A stretch of DNA of 7,697 nucleotides from Candidatus Dormiibacterota bacterium (GTDB taxonomy: Bacteria; Chloroflexota; Dormibacteria; UBA8260). The translations under genes were made by a program, and so were the position numbers. The stretch spans positions 1 to 7,697 of the forward strand of contig CATPBU010000068.1 in the NCBI GenBank assembly GCA_955652455.1. Reading direction: 5' to 3'. A model generated the notes under the pieces. That model worked only from the letters and a program-made list of their open reading frames with translations, was not told the DNA's origin and ran no database searches. Shown here piece by piece: positions 1 through 5,585 of the stretch (the first letter of the stretch is position 1; every line of letters begins with the position of its first letter).

Positions 1-143
1 ACGTAGTCACCGGGTTCGGCGGTGTCCTCACCGACGAGCAGAGAGGTGTTGACCTGGCGCCGCACGCCGCCCAGCTCCACCTTGCCGTAGTTGCGATCGG
101 CGTCGACGTACTCGACCAGCTTGGCTGGAATCGCTAGGCACAT
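1..143 (-). CDS. hypC: HypC, [NiFe]-hydrogenase maturation chaperone (partial, 3' end outside window)
   Basis: The first 47 residues of a canonical HypC, running off the left edge. It begins MCLAIPAKLVEY, the family signature. After Met removal Cys2 is N-terminal and, with HypD, holds the iron during CN and CO attachment; HypC then brings it to the large subunit. The next part (YGKVELGGVRRQVNTSLL, 19-36) is the first half of the small beta-barrel, and PGDY (44-47) leads into the usual V-x-V-H segment just outside the window. The ATG at 143 has GGAGG 7 nt upstream and overlaps the SIS2 stop by 10 bp. hypD and hypE would be expected next. It is much closer to textbook HypC than the paralogue upstream. 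Confidence 0.92.
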   Translation of the reverse strand, partial: MCLAIPAKLVEYVDADRNYGKVELGGVRRQVNTSLLVGEDTAEPGDY

Positions 144-808
144 GCCCGGACCTCCGTGAGATGTCGCTGCACCAGCTCGAAGAGGAGGTGGTACAGCGTG
201 GTCTGCACCTCCTGGATGCGGTGGACGCTTGACGATGGGACCGTGAAGAGATGATCGAGGGTGCCATCGGCGCGCATCCGTCCGCCGTCGTGGCCGGCGA
301 TGCCGACGGTGAGCATCCGCAGCCGCTTGCCCTCAAGAACGGCGCGCACCAGGTTCTCCGAGTTGCCGCTGGTGGAGATGGCCAGGAGCACATCGCCGGG
401 CCGTCCCAGCGCGAGCAGCTGGCGCACGAACACGTCGTCGTAGCTGACGTCGTTGCCGATCGCGGTCACCACCGCGACGTCGGCGGTGAGGCAGAGCGCG
501 GCGATCGGGGGACGCGACCCGGCCGGGTGGAGCAGCTCGGCCACCAGGTCGGCGGCGGACGTCGCGCTGCCGCCGTTGCCGCAGGCGAGCACGCGACCGC
601 CGGAGGCCACCGCATCGGAGATGCCGCGAGCACAGGCCGCGATCTGGTCTGCAGCAGCATCGAAGAGCTGAACGCGCAGGGCGTTGCTCTCCGCGGACTT
701 CTGCATCGGTGCGCGGGCGAGCTCGGTGACCACCGACGCGTCGACCGACGGCTGCTCGCTGAGCATCGGATACAGCAGCTGCGAGAACGGGTCGTCGCGC
801 CGCGTCAT
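134..808 (-). CDS. GmhA-like SIS-domain protein 2 (phosphoheptose isomerase-like)
   Basis: A 224-residue SIS-domain protein closer to GmhA (sedoheptulose-7-phosphate isomerase) than SIS1. It has ACGNGGSATSAADLVAELLH (75-94), CLTADVAVVTAIGNDVSYDD (106-125), RQLLALGRPGDVLLAISTSG (129-148) with N-S following, and HRIQEVQTTLYHLLFELV (196-213). Both phosphate-binding loops (GNGGS 77-81, STSGNS 145-150) are intact. Glu91, Gln199 and His207 match the GmhA active site, but the position of the metal-ligand His (QHFAAE in GmhA) is Asp87. An N-terminal extension of about 40 residues precedes the SIS fold. ATG 808 is chosen because it makes an ATGA overlap with the preceding stop; the frame is open upstream to 925 but only as Arg-rich sequence over the HypC-variant gene. 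The end overlaps canonical hypC by 10 bp. An ADP-heptose or LPS role is unlikely in this context. Confidence 0.9.
   Translation of the reverse strand: MTRRDDPFSQLLYPMLSEQPSVDASVVTELARAPMQKSAESNALRVQLFDAAADQIAACARGISDAVASGGRVLACGNGGSATSAADLVAELLHPAGSRPPIAALCLTADVAVVTAIGNDVSYDDVFVRQLLALGRPGDVLLAISTSGNSENLVRAVLEGKRLRMLTVGIAGHDGGRMRADGTLDHLFTVPSSSVHRIQEVQTTLYHLLFELVQRHLTEVRACA
151..155 (-). promoter_or_regulatory. Ribosome binding site of canonical hypC
   Basis: GGAGG on the minus strand, 7 nt before the ATG at 143 and inside the last codons of the SIS2 gene. It fixes the start of the partial hypC. Confidence 0.65.
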
Positions 809-1032
809 CGCGCCATCTCCAGCCTTCCCCGCTGGAGCGCGACGCCGCCATGCGCCAGCAGGTGTTCGCCGGCCACGACGCCGTCGAGCAGGTCGACGGA
901 CACCTCGCACGGGATCCCGTCGCACGTCGCCTGGGCGATGGCGCCGTCCGGGCTCACCGCGATGACCACCACTTCAAGCAGCTGGTCCGAGCAGGTGATG
1001 CACACCTCGTCGCGGCACACGTTCTCACTCAC
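805..1032 (-). CDS. HypC/HupF-family protein, variant with displaced N-terminal cysteines
   Basis: A 75-residue protein with the small HypC beta-barrel pattern: a central ATCDGIPCEVSVDLLDGVVAGEHLLAHGGVAL ending, compared with the usual V-x-V-G-D-(Y/F)-V-L-V-H-x-G-x-A. It lacks the canonical Met-Cys-(Leu)-(Ala)-(Ile)-Pro start, in which Cys2 becomes N-terminal and binds the Fe(CN)2CO group. Instead it begins MSENVCRDEVCITCSD, with Cys6, Cys11 and Cys14, and the barrel seems to start after the CITC. It also has Cys37 and Cys42. The GTG start at 1032 overlaps the SIS1 stop (GTGA) and the stop overlaps the SIS2 start (ATGA), so it is embedded between the two SIS genes. A canonical hypC follows after SIS2. 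It may be a specialised scaffold or chaperone for this hydrogenase or for the SIS proteins; function as a normal HypC is uncertain. Confidence 0.83.
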   Translation of the reverse strand: MSENVCRDEVCITCSDQLLEVVVIAVSPDGAIAQATCDGIPCEVSVDLLDGVVAGEHLLAHGGVALQRGRLEMAR

Positions 1033-1661
1033 GGGCGTGCCTCGGCGATGCCGCGGTGGTTCAGGACGATGTGCGTCAGCTCCCAGAGCATGTGGTAGGT
1101 GGCGAGGTGCAGCTCCTGCGCGACCAGCGGGTCCACGTTGTCGACATGGAACGTGTGTGTCGCGCGTGCGCCGGGTGCACGCTCACCGGTGCTGAGAGCG
1201 ATGGTCAGCATCTCACTGTCCAGCGCAGTGCGCAGCCCGCGCAGCGACGGACCGTCGTCCGGAGAGCTGAGAAACGCCAGGGCGATGTCGCCGGGCCGGC
1301 CGAGGACGCGCAGCTGGTACGCGTACACGTCGAGGGGATCCGGGCCTTCGAGGATACCGGTGACGGTGCTGACGTCGTTGGTGAGCGACAGCGCCGGCAG
1401 CGCGCGGCAACCGGGCAGCACCGGGTGCACGTACTCGACGGAGTTGTGCTGCGCGTCGGTGGCGCCGGCGCCGGAGCCGAACACCAGCAGTGTGGCTCCG
1501 GCGAAGAACCGATCGGCCATCTCGGCGGCGCACTGCGCGAGGGCCTGCGCGATCGCGGCGAAGTACGCCTCGCCGGCGGCGCACCGCGCCGTCACGCCGT
1601 CGCGCAGAAAGGCCAGGTCGACGTCCGCCGCAGCGCCGGTGCCGTTCATCACAGCCATCAT
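1029..1661 (-). CDS. GmhA-like SIS-domain protein 1 (phosphoheptose isomerase-like, degenerate phosphate loops)
   Basis: A 210-residue single SIS-domain protein related to sedoheptulose-7-phosphate isomerase. From ATG 1661 the alignable points are FGSGAGATDAQH (61-72), ALSLTNDVSTVTG, YQLRVLGRPGDIAL (115-128) and QELHLATYHMLWEL (182-195). The residues matching the GmhA metal and catalytic site are kept: His72, Glu76, Gln182, His190. Both sugar-phosphate loops are altered. GNGGS is GSGAG here, and STSGNS is LSSPDDG. Classical GmhA activity is therefore doubtful; a structural, partner-dependent or different-ligand role is possible. ATG 1661 makes an ATGA overlap with the hypF stop; an ATG at 1667 adds two residues and cannot be excluded. 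The end overlaps the HypC-variant gene (GTGA). SIS proteins sit in similar hydrogenase clusters as I recall, with no known role. Confidence 0.88.
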   Translation of the reverse strand: MMAVMNGTGAAADVDLAFLRDGVTARCAAGEAYFAAIAQALAQCAAEMADRFFAGATLLVFGSGAGATDAQHNSVEYVHPVLPGCRALPALSLTNDVSTVTGILEGPDPLDVYAYQLRVLGRPGDIALAFLSSPDDGPSLRGLRTALDSEMLTIALSTGERAPGARATHTFHVDNVDPLVAQELHLATYHMLWELTHIVLNHRGIAEARP

Positions 1662-4036
1662 GCCCATGCCCGCACACCGGCGGTGGCCCGGCAGGCTGCG
1701 ACGTATGCCTGCCCTAGGCTGACGCCCCCGTCGTTGGCTGGGACGAGACGGTTGGTGTACACGTCCAGCGAGCGTTCGCGGAGCAGGGCCGACGTCCGCG
1801 CCAGCAAGAGCGCATTCTGGAAGACGCCCCCGCTGAGCGCCACCCGTCGGACCCCGTTCGCGTCAGCGAGGTCCGCGCAGGCGGAGGCCACCGCAGCTGC
1901 GAGGCTCTCGTGGAACGCAGCGGCGAGCTCAGGCGCGCCTCTGCCGGCGCGGCGCTGCTCCACCAGCGTCGCCACCAAGGCCGGTGTGTCGAGAACCAGC
2001 GGCGCGCCGGCGTGACGCACAGGAATCGGCACCACCTCGCCGGCAGGCACGCTCCGCGCTGCCGCCTCGAGCCGCATCGCCGCCGATGCCTCGAAGCTCG
2101 AGCTGTGCGCCACGCCAAGCAGGCTGGCGACCGCGTCGAAGAGGCGGCCCGCACTGGTGCTCACCGGGGCCGCAACGGCGCCTCCTGCTGCGGCGACGCG
2201 CCCGACGAGGCGCCATTGCCGCTCGTCAGGAGCGCCCTCATCGGACGGGAACCACGCCGGGATCTCGCCGTCGTCGAGGCCAGTTGCCTGCATGTATGCG
2301 ATCGCCATCCGCCAGCCCTCGCGGGCACAGCGATCGCCGCCGGGCTGGACGACCGGGGCGAGGTGGCCGACGCGCTGGTAGCCGGTCTCGTCGCAGAGCA
2401 GGAACTCGCCGCCCCAGATGGTGCCGTCCTCGCCGAAGCCGGTTCCGTCGAAGGCCACGCCGATGACCCTGCCGCGCAGCCCGTGCTCGGCCATGACGCT
2501 GGCGACATGGGCGTGGTGATGCTGGACGCGCGCCGGCTGCGCACCGTCCTGCCACCACCGTTCGGCGATGTGCGTCGACGCGTAGTCCGGGTGCAGGTCG
2601 GCGGACACCGTCTCCGGCGCGGCGCGGAACAGGCGCAGGTAGGTGGTGAGCGCCTCCTCCTGGTGGCGCAGGCTCTGCGGATGATCGAGGTCGCCGATGT
2701 GCGGCCCTACGAACGCCCTCCCGTCACGCAGGATGCAGAAGGTGTTCTTGAGGTGCGCGCCCATCGCCAGCACCGCTGGTGCGGCCGCATCAACATCGAC
2801 ATTCACAGGCAGCGGGCAGTACCCGCGCGCGCGGCGCACGAGATGCGCACGACCGTCCACCACCCGCACGACCGAGTCGTCGTAGCGCGCGTAGATGTCG
2901 CGGTCGTGCAGCAGGAACGCATCCGCGATACCGCCGAGCCGCTCGACCGCCTCGTCGTTGTCCTTGGCGATCGGCTCGTCGCTGACGTTGCCGCTGGTCA
3001 TCACCAGGGCCTCGCCGGCCAGGTCGAGCAGGAGGTGGTGCAGCGGTGTGCTGGGCAGCATCACCCCGACCTCGTCGAACCCAGGCGCGATGGAGGCGGC
3101 GATTGTGTGGCGGGGAGCGTCCGGACGCGTGCGCAGCAATACGATCGGCCGCGCGCTGCTCATCAGCGCAGCGGCCTCGGCCGCGTCGACAATCGCCATC
3201 GCCCGCACCGCCTCGAGGCTGGCGGCCATCACCGCAAAGGGCTTGTCGGGCCGGTGCTTGCGCTCGCGCAACCGGCGCACGGCATCGTCATGGCGCGCGA
3301 GCACGGCAAGCTGGAAGCCGCCCAGCCCTTTGACCGCGACGATCGAGCCGGCGCGCAGCGCTTCGGCGGAAGCGGCAATGCCGTCCCCCATCTGCTCAAC
3401 CCCGGAGCGATCTGTCAGCCAGGCGCGCGGGCCGCAGTCGGGACAGGCGTTCGGCTGGGCGTGAAAGCGTCGGTTCGAAGGGTCGGCATACTCGGCCGAG
3501 CAGGACGGGCACATGGCGAAGTGGCGCATCGTCGTCAGAGCGCGGTCGTACGGGATGTCCTCGATGATGGTGAAGCGCGGTCCGCAGTTCGTGCAGTTGA
3601 TGAACGGGTAGCGGTGGCGTCGGTCGCATGGGTCGAACAGCTCGGCGAGGCAGTCCGCGCACGTGGCCGCGTCCGGCGAGATGGGCTGGTATGCACCCTC
3701 GACGGCGCGGCTCTCGAGGATGACAAAGCCGTCCTCGCCGTGGGGCTCGAGAGAGGCCACGCTCACGCGCTCGATCCGTGACAGGGGCGGGGCGAGCGCC
3801 ACGAGGTCATTGCTGAAGCGGTCCAGGCGCGACGCTGACCCCTCGACCTCGACAACCACCGCGCCCGACGTGTTGCGCACCGACCCGGCAAGGTCGTGTC
3901 GCCGCGCGAGCGTCCATACGAACGGGCGGAAGCCGACCCCCTGCACAACGCCGTGCACGGTGTAGCGTCGGCGCTCGGCGTCGCCGTCGATCGGCGGCGC
4001 GTCCGTGTCTCGCGCGCTCGTCGCGATGACTGTCAC
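1658..4036 (-). CDS. hypF: Carbamoyltransferase HypF
   Basis: HypF uses carbamoyl phosphate and ATP to carbamoylate the C-terminal cysteine of HypE, the source of the active-site cyanide ligands. From GTG 4036 the protein has 792 residues, full length for the family, with every domain in order. The acylphosphatase-like domain (about 22-112) has VQGVGFRP (31-38) and Arg37/Asn55. Two zinc-finger repeats have Cys pairs at 126/129, 148/151, 176/179 and 198/201. The YrdC-like domain (about 210-405) has KGLGGFQL (236-243), KHRPDKPFAVM and MTSGNVSDEPI (346-356). The Kae1-like domain (about 425-785) has HHHAHV (506-511), FDGTG (529-533), SGGVFQN (735-741) and NDGGVSLGQ (768-776). The start is uncertain: GTG 4036 has AGGGTGA upstream, while an in-frame TTG at 4054 would add 6 residues. 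The stop overlaps the next gene by 4-10 bp. No domain is missing or broken. Confidence 0.96.
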   Translation of the reverse strand: MTVIATSARDTDAPPIDGDAERRRYTVHGVVQGVGFRPFVWTLARRHDLAGSVRNTSGAVVVEVEGSASRLDRFSNDLVALAPPLSRIERVSVASLEPHGEDGFVILESRAVEGAYQPISPDAATCADCLAELFDPCDRRHRYPFINCTNCGPRFTIIEDIPYDRALTTMRHFAMCPSCSAEYADPSNRRFHAQPNACPDCGPRAWLTDRSGVEQMGDGIAASAEALRAGSIVAVKGLGGFQLAVLARHDDAVRRLRERKHRPDKPFAVMAASLEAVRAMAIVDAAEAAALMSSARPIVLLRTRPDAPRHTIAASIAPGFDEVGVMLPSTPLHHLLLDLAGEALVMTSGNVSDEPIAKDNDEAVERLGGIADAFLLHDRDIYARYDDSVVRVVDGRAHLVRRARGYCPLPVNVDVDAAAPAVLAMGAHLKNTFCILRDGRAFVGPHIGDLDHPQSLRHQEEALTTYLRLFRAAPETVSADLHPDYASTHIAERWWQDGAQPARVQHHHAHVASVMAEHGLRGRVIGVAFDGTGFGEDGTIWGGEFLLCDETGYQRVGHLAPVVQPGGDRCAREGWRMAIAYMQATGLDDGEIPAWFPSDEGAPDERQWRLVGRVAAAGGAVAAPVSTSAGRLFDAVASLLGVAHSSSFEASAAMRLEAAARSVPAGEVVPIPVRHAGAPLVLDTPALVATLVEQRRAGRGAPELAAAFHESLAAAVASACADLADANGVRRVALSGGVFQNALLLARTSALLRERSLDVYTNRLVPANDGGVSLGQAYVAACRATAGVRAWA

Positions 4037-4063
4037 CGGTTCACCCTGGTCCAAACATCCCCG

Positions 4064-4162
4064 CTACATGGTCCTCATGCGCAAGTACCGCTTCAGGTCC
4101 TTGCCGCTGAGCGCCGCCGCTCCGGCCACTGCCACCGCCACCAGGAGAAGCACCTTCTTCAT
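4064..4162 (-). CDS. Membrane microprotein B, DUF6893-like (32 aa)
   Basis: A 32-residue ORF: MKK, then a hydrophobic Val/Leu/Ala run (4-18, a short single membrane pass or signal-like helix), then SGKDLKRYLRMRTM. It has the strongest ribosome binding site in the window (GGAGGTGA, 4 nt before the ATG). It shares its C-terminal pattern D-L-x-R-Y-x-R-M-R-T-M with microprotein A on the other side of hypA. Codon differences at shared residues argue for selection on the protein. The TAG stop at 4064-4066 is in the same frame as hypF, which begins 27 nt later. It resembles the tiny actinobacterial DUF6893 proteins as I recall them. Function is unknown; membrane anchoring or modulation of the hydrogenase or its maturation machinery is a guess from context. 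Confidence 0.87.
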   Translation of the reverse strand: MKKVLLLVAVAVAGAAALSGKDLKRYLRMRTM

Positions 4163-4166
4163 CACG

Positions 4167-4174
4167 TCACCTCC
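4167..4174 (-). promoter_or_regulatory. Strong ribosome binding site of microprotein B
   Basis: GGAGGTGA, a full match to the anti-Shine-Dalgarno complement core, ends 4 nt before the ATG at 4162. It lies in the short gap after hypA and is the best such site in the window, indicating efficient translation of the 32-aa product. Confidence 0.75.
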
Positions 4175-4195
4175 GTTGCCTGACCGTTGTTCCAG

Positions 4196-4534
4196 TCACA
4201 ACCACGCCGGGTGAACCGGTGGGTCGCTGGGCTCATGGGAATGCTGGTGCGGGGATTCCACCACCTCCGCGTCAGCGCGGCGCAACACCTCGGGGTTGGG
4301 GCCGCCAACCTCCACCTCATCGACGAGGAGGCGCGCGCCACTCATCGGGCGCACATCCAGCGTCGCATCCGCAGCAGTGGTGCCGGCGGCGATCAGTTCG
4401 AAGCTGAACGACAGCGACTCGACGCTCACCGCCTGCTGCTCGCCTGCAGAGATGGCGACGCGCCGCACCGGTCGATCACCCGCGATGTCCAGCGCGGTGT
4501 CGAGGATCGCCTGCGCCAACCCCATCTCATGCAT
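4196..4534 (-). CDS. hypA: HypA-family nickel metallochaperone, variant lacking the zinc-binding cysteines
   Basis: A 112-residue protein beginning MHEMGLAQAILDTAL, the HypA hallmark. His2, with its backbone neighbours, is the nickel site in characterised HypA proteins, and Glu3 is also kept. Residues 20-62 follow the HypA fold: VRRVAISAGEQQAVSVESL, FSFELIAAGT (43-52), then a strand around TLDVRP. The usual second half, a zinc domain with two CxxC pairs around residues 70-95, is absent: the protein contains no cysteine at all. Instead the end has His96, His98, His100 and His108 in a Ser/Pro-rich tail. It is close to the usual length (about 115), so this is a replacement and not a truncation. 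A 21-nt gap separates it from microprotein A, and 33 nt separate it from microprotein B. No hypB, its usual GTPase partner, is present in the window. Function as a nickel donor is likely but altered. Confidence 0.85.
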   Translation of the reverse strand: MHEMGLAQAILDTALDIAGDRPVRRVAISAGEQQAVSVESLSFSFELIAAGTTAADATLDVRPMSGARLLVDEVEVGGPNPEVLRRADAEVVESPHQHSHEPSDPPVHPAWL

Positions 4535-4555
4535 CGTTGGTCACTCTCACCGCGC

Positions 4556-4663
4556 TCACATCGTGCGCATGCGCACGTACCTGCGGAGGTCGCCCATCGA
4601 CAGCAGCAGCCCCAGCACGATCAGTACCCCGACGGCGATGAGGAGCCATGCCCACCATGTCAT
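4556..4663 (-). CDS. Membrane microprotein A, DUF6893-like (35 aa)
   Basis: A 35-residue ORF: a short start (MTWWAWLL), a hydrophobic run of about 18 residues (3-21, suited to one membrane pass), then SMGDLRRYVRMRTM at the C-terminus. Three features support real translation. It starts in an ATGA overlap with the endopeptidase stop. A GGAGGG lies 7 nt upstream. A second ORF 394 bp downstream, microprotein B, ends in nearly the same residues (9 of the last 12 identical). The shared residues are often encoded by different codons (Leu CTG/CTC, Arg CGG/AGG, Arg AGG/CGC, Thr ACC/ACG), as expected if the protein and not the DNA is conserved. It resembles the very small actinobacterial proteins I recall as DUF6893, often seen near hydrogenase genes. 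Its function is unknown. The positive tail after the helix predicts a cytoplasmic C-terminus. Confidence 0.85.
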   Translation of the reverse strand: MTWWAWLLIAVGVLIVLGLLLSMGDLRRYVRMRTM

Positions 4664-5232
4664 CTCGACACCCTCCGTTCCCGTTGATCCGATGCGGCGG
4701 CTGCCGCGGGGACTGCGAAGGCGTCGAGCGAGTCGCGCACGATGCGCTCGACGGTGGTCACCGCGCGCGGCACGGCATCCGCGACCGCCTGGCTCAGCTC
4801 CATCTGACCGATGTTCTGCGGACCGAAGGTCTCAGGTTCGCACCCGACCAGGAGAACTCGCCCCATCGTGCCGCCCATGGTCCGCACCAGGTGGAAGACC
4901 GCGGCGGGGGTCATCAGGTGTCCCTGGAACGCGCCCTGGCCGTGGTCCGGGTCGGCATCCACGTCGGGCACACTGGCATCGGGGTCGGCCTCGATCACGT
5001 ACACGGTGCCGGGCCGATCGCCGCGCTGGGTGGCGTCGACGAGGACCACCGCATCGTAGCCCTCGAGGATCTCGTAGGCGACGTCATAGCCGCGGATCCC
5101 GTAGTCGCCGACCTTGACGTCTTGGCCGGCCAGGGACCCGGTGCGCAGCAGCTCCTGCGCCACCGCCACGCCGAAGCCGTCGTCGCCGAGAAAGATGTTG
5201 CCGATGCCGGCGACGAGCACACGCGCGGTCAT
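4660..5232 (-). CDS. Hydrogenase maturation endopeptidase (HyaD/HybD/HycI family)
   Basis: A 190-residue protein of the family that cleaves the C-terminal peptide from the [NiFe] large subunit once nickel is in place. The N-terminus carries the family signature GIGNIFLGDDGFG (9-21). By comparison with E. coli HybD (nickel-contacting Glu16, Asp62, His93), the equivalents here are probably Asp18, Asp66 in VLVDAT, and His105 in GHLMTP. Replacement of the first Glu by Asp is common in the family. Residues 127-139 (MGRVLLVGCEPET) match the usual central strand and loop. The tail after about residue 170 is Ala/Arg-rich and probably disordered. ATG 5232 is preferred over the in-frame GTG 5250: it forms an ATGA overlap with the preceding stop and has GGGAGGGG just upstream. 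The end overlaps microprotein A by 4 bp. The substrate is presumably the large subunit encoded outside the window. Confidence 0.93.
   Translation of the reverse strand: MTARVLVAGIGNIFLGDDGFGVAVAQELLRTGSLAGQDVKVGDYGIRGYDVAYEILEGYDAVVLVDATQRGDRPGTVYVIEADPDASVPDVDADPDHGQGAFQGHLMTPAAVFHLVRTMGGTMGRVLLVGCEPETFGPQNIGQMELSQAVADAVPRAVTTVERIVRDSLDAFAVPAAAAASDQRERRVSR
4671..4676 (-). promoter_or_regulatory. Ribosome binding site of microprotein A
   Basis: GGAGGG on the minus strand, 7 nt before the ATG at 4663 and inside the 3' end of the endopeptidase gene. With the ATGA overlap it supports translation of a gene too short for usual gene callers. Confidence 0.65.
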
Positions 5233-5585
5233 TGCCCCTCCCTCGCCCACATCGAGGTCGCCTGCGTGTCGCCGACGGCCTCGACGTCGTCGAGCGTGAA
5301 GAAGAAGCGGTGGCCGGGCTGGCGCAGCATGCCGAGGTCGGCGCCGGGGTCGTCGTCGATGGTCACGGCGAGGTAGACGACGTCCTCGTAGTCCTGCTCG
5401 ATCGACTCGATGGTGGCGACGTGACCGCGCAGCACGATGTCGAGGGCATCGGCACTGCCCTTCGGCACCAGCCGCACCTGGTCACCGATGCGCAGCGTGC
5501 CGCCCCTCCACCGGACCGACTCGCGCGCCGGGCGATCCGCGAACGGGTCATCGCCGACGCCGGCCCACGGGTTGTGCTCGCTCAT
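5229..5585 (-). CDS. Small hydrogenase-cluster protein of unknown function (118 aa)
   Basis: A 118-residue protein with no family name I can give. Residues 31-77 (LRIGDQVRLVPKG, then VLRGHVATIESIEQDYED and VYLAVTIDDDPG) read like a small beta-barrel, SH3/KOW-like in style. They are followed by RQPGHRFFF (88-96) and an acidic LDDVEAVGD. The N-terminal 25 residues (NPWAGVGDDPFADRPARE) look flexible. The ATG at 5585 overlaps the upstream stop as ATGA, and the stop at 5229 overlaps the endopeptidase start the same way. Its position just before the endopeptidase suggests a small assembly or structural partner of the hydrogenase, but this is context only. It has no cysteines, so it is unlikely to bind an Fe-S cluster. 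Confidence 0.85.
   Translation of the reverse strand: MSEHNPWAGVGDDPFADRPARESVRWRGGTLRIGDQVRLVPKGSADALDIVLRGHVATIESIEQDYEDVVYLAVTIDDDPGADLGMLRQPGHRFFFTLDDVEAVGDTQATSMWAREGQ

Noticed and set aside
134..808. SIS2 as a true LPS-heptose biosynthesis GmhA
   Set aside because: There are no heptose kinase, phosphatase or nucleotidyltransferase genes nearby. The gene is embedded in a hydrogenase maturation operon, the likely host is an actinobacterium without LPS, and a metal-site His is replaced by Asp.
809..925. N-terminal extension of SIS2 to an upstream start at 925
   Set aside because: The extension is Arg/Ala low-complexity read out of frame through the HypC-variant gene. ATG 808 gives a clean ATGA overlap and a normal GmhA-like N-terminus.
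251..2015. Plus-strand open frames of 314 and 319 codons over the SIS, HypC-variant and hypF 3' region
   Set aside because: Both are opposite well-supported SIS, HypC-like and HypF sequences and show no protein-like pattern of their own.
1910..3781. Long plus-strand open frame (623 codons) antisense to hypF
   Set aside because: It lies wholly opposite hypF, which has all family domains and motifs in order. The translation is His/Arg/Ala-rich with no recognisable domain, a usual shadow of high-GC coding sequence.
4163..4195. Possible promoter or terminator in the hypA to microprotein B gap
   Set aside because: The gap is only 33 nt, mostly taken by a ribosome binding site. I see no convincing -35/-10 pair or stem followed by a T-run.
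5233..5250. GTG start at 5250 for the endopeptidase
   Set aside because: It would add six residues (a Gly-rich lead) that read through the ribosome binding site. The ATG at 5232 overlaps the upstream stop and directly begins the conserved first strand.
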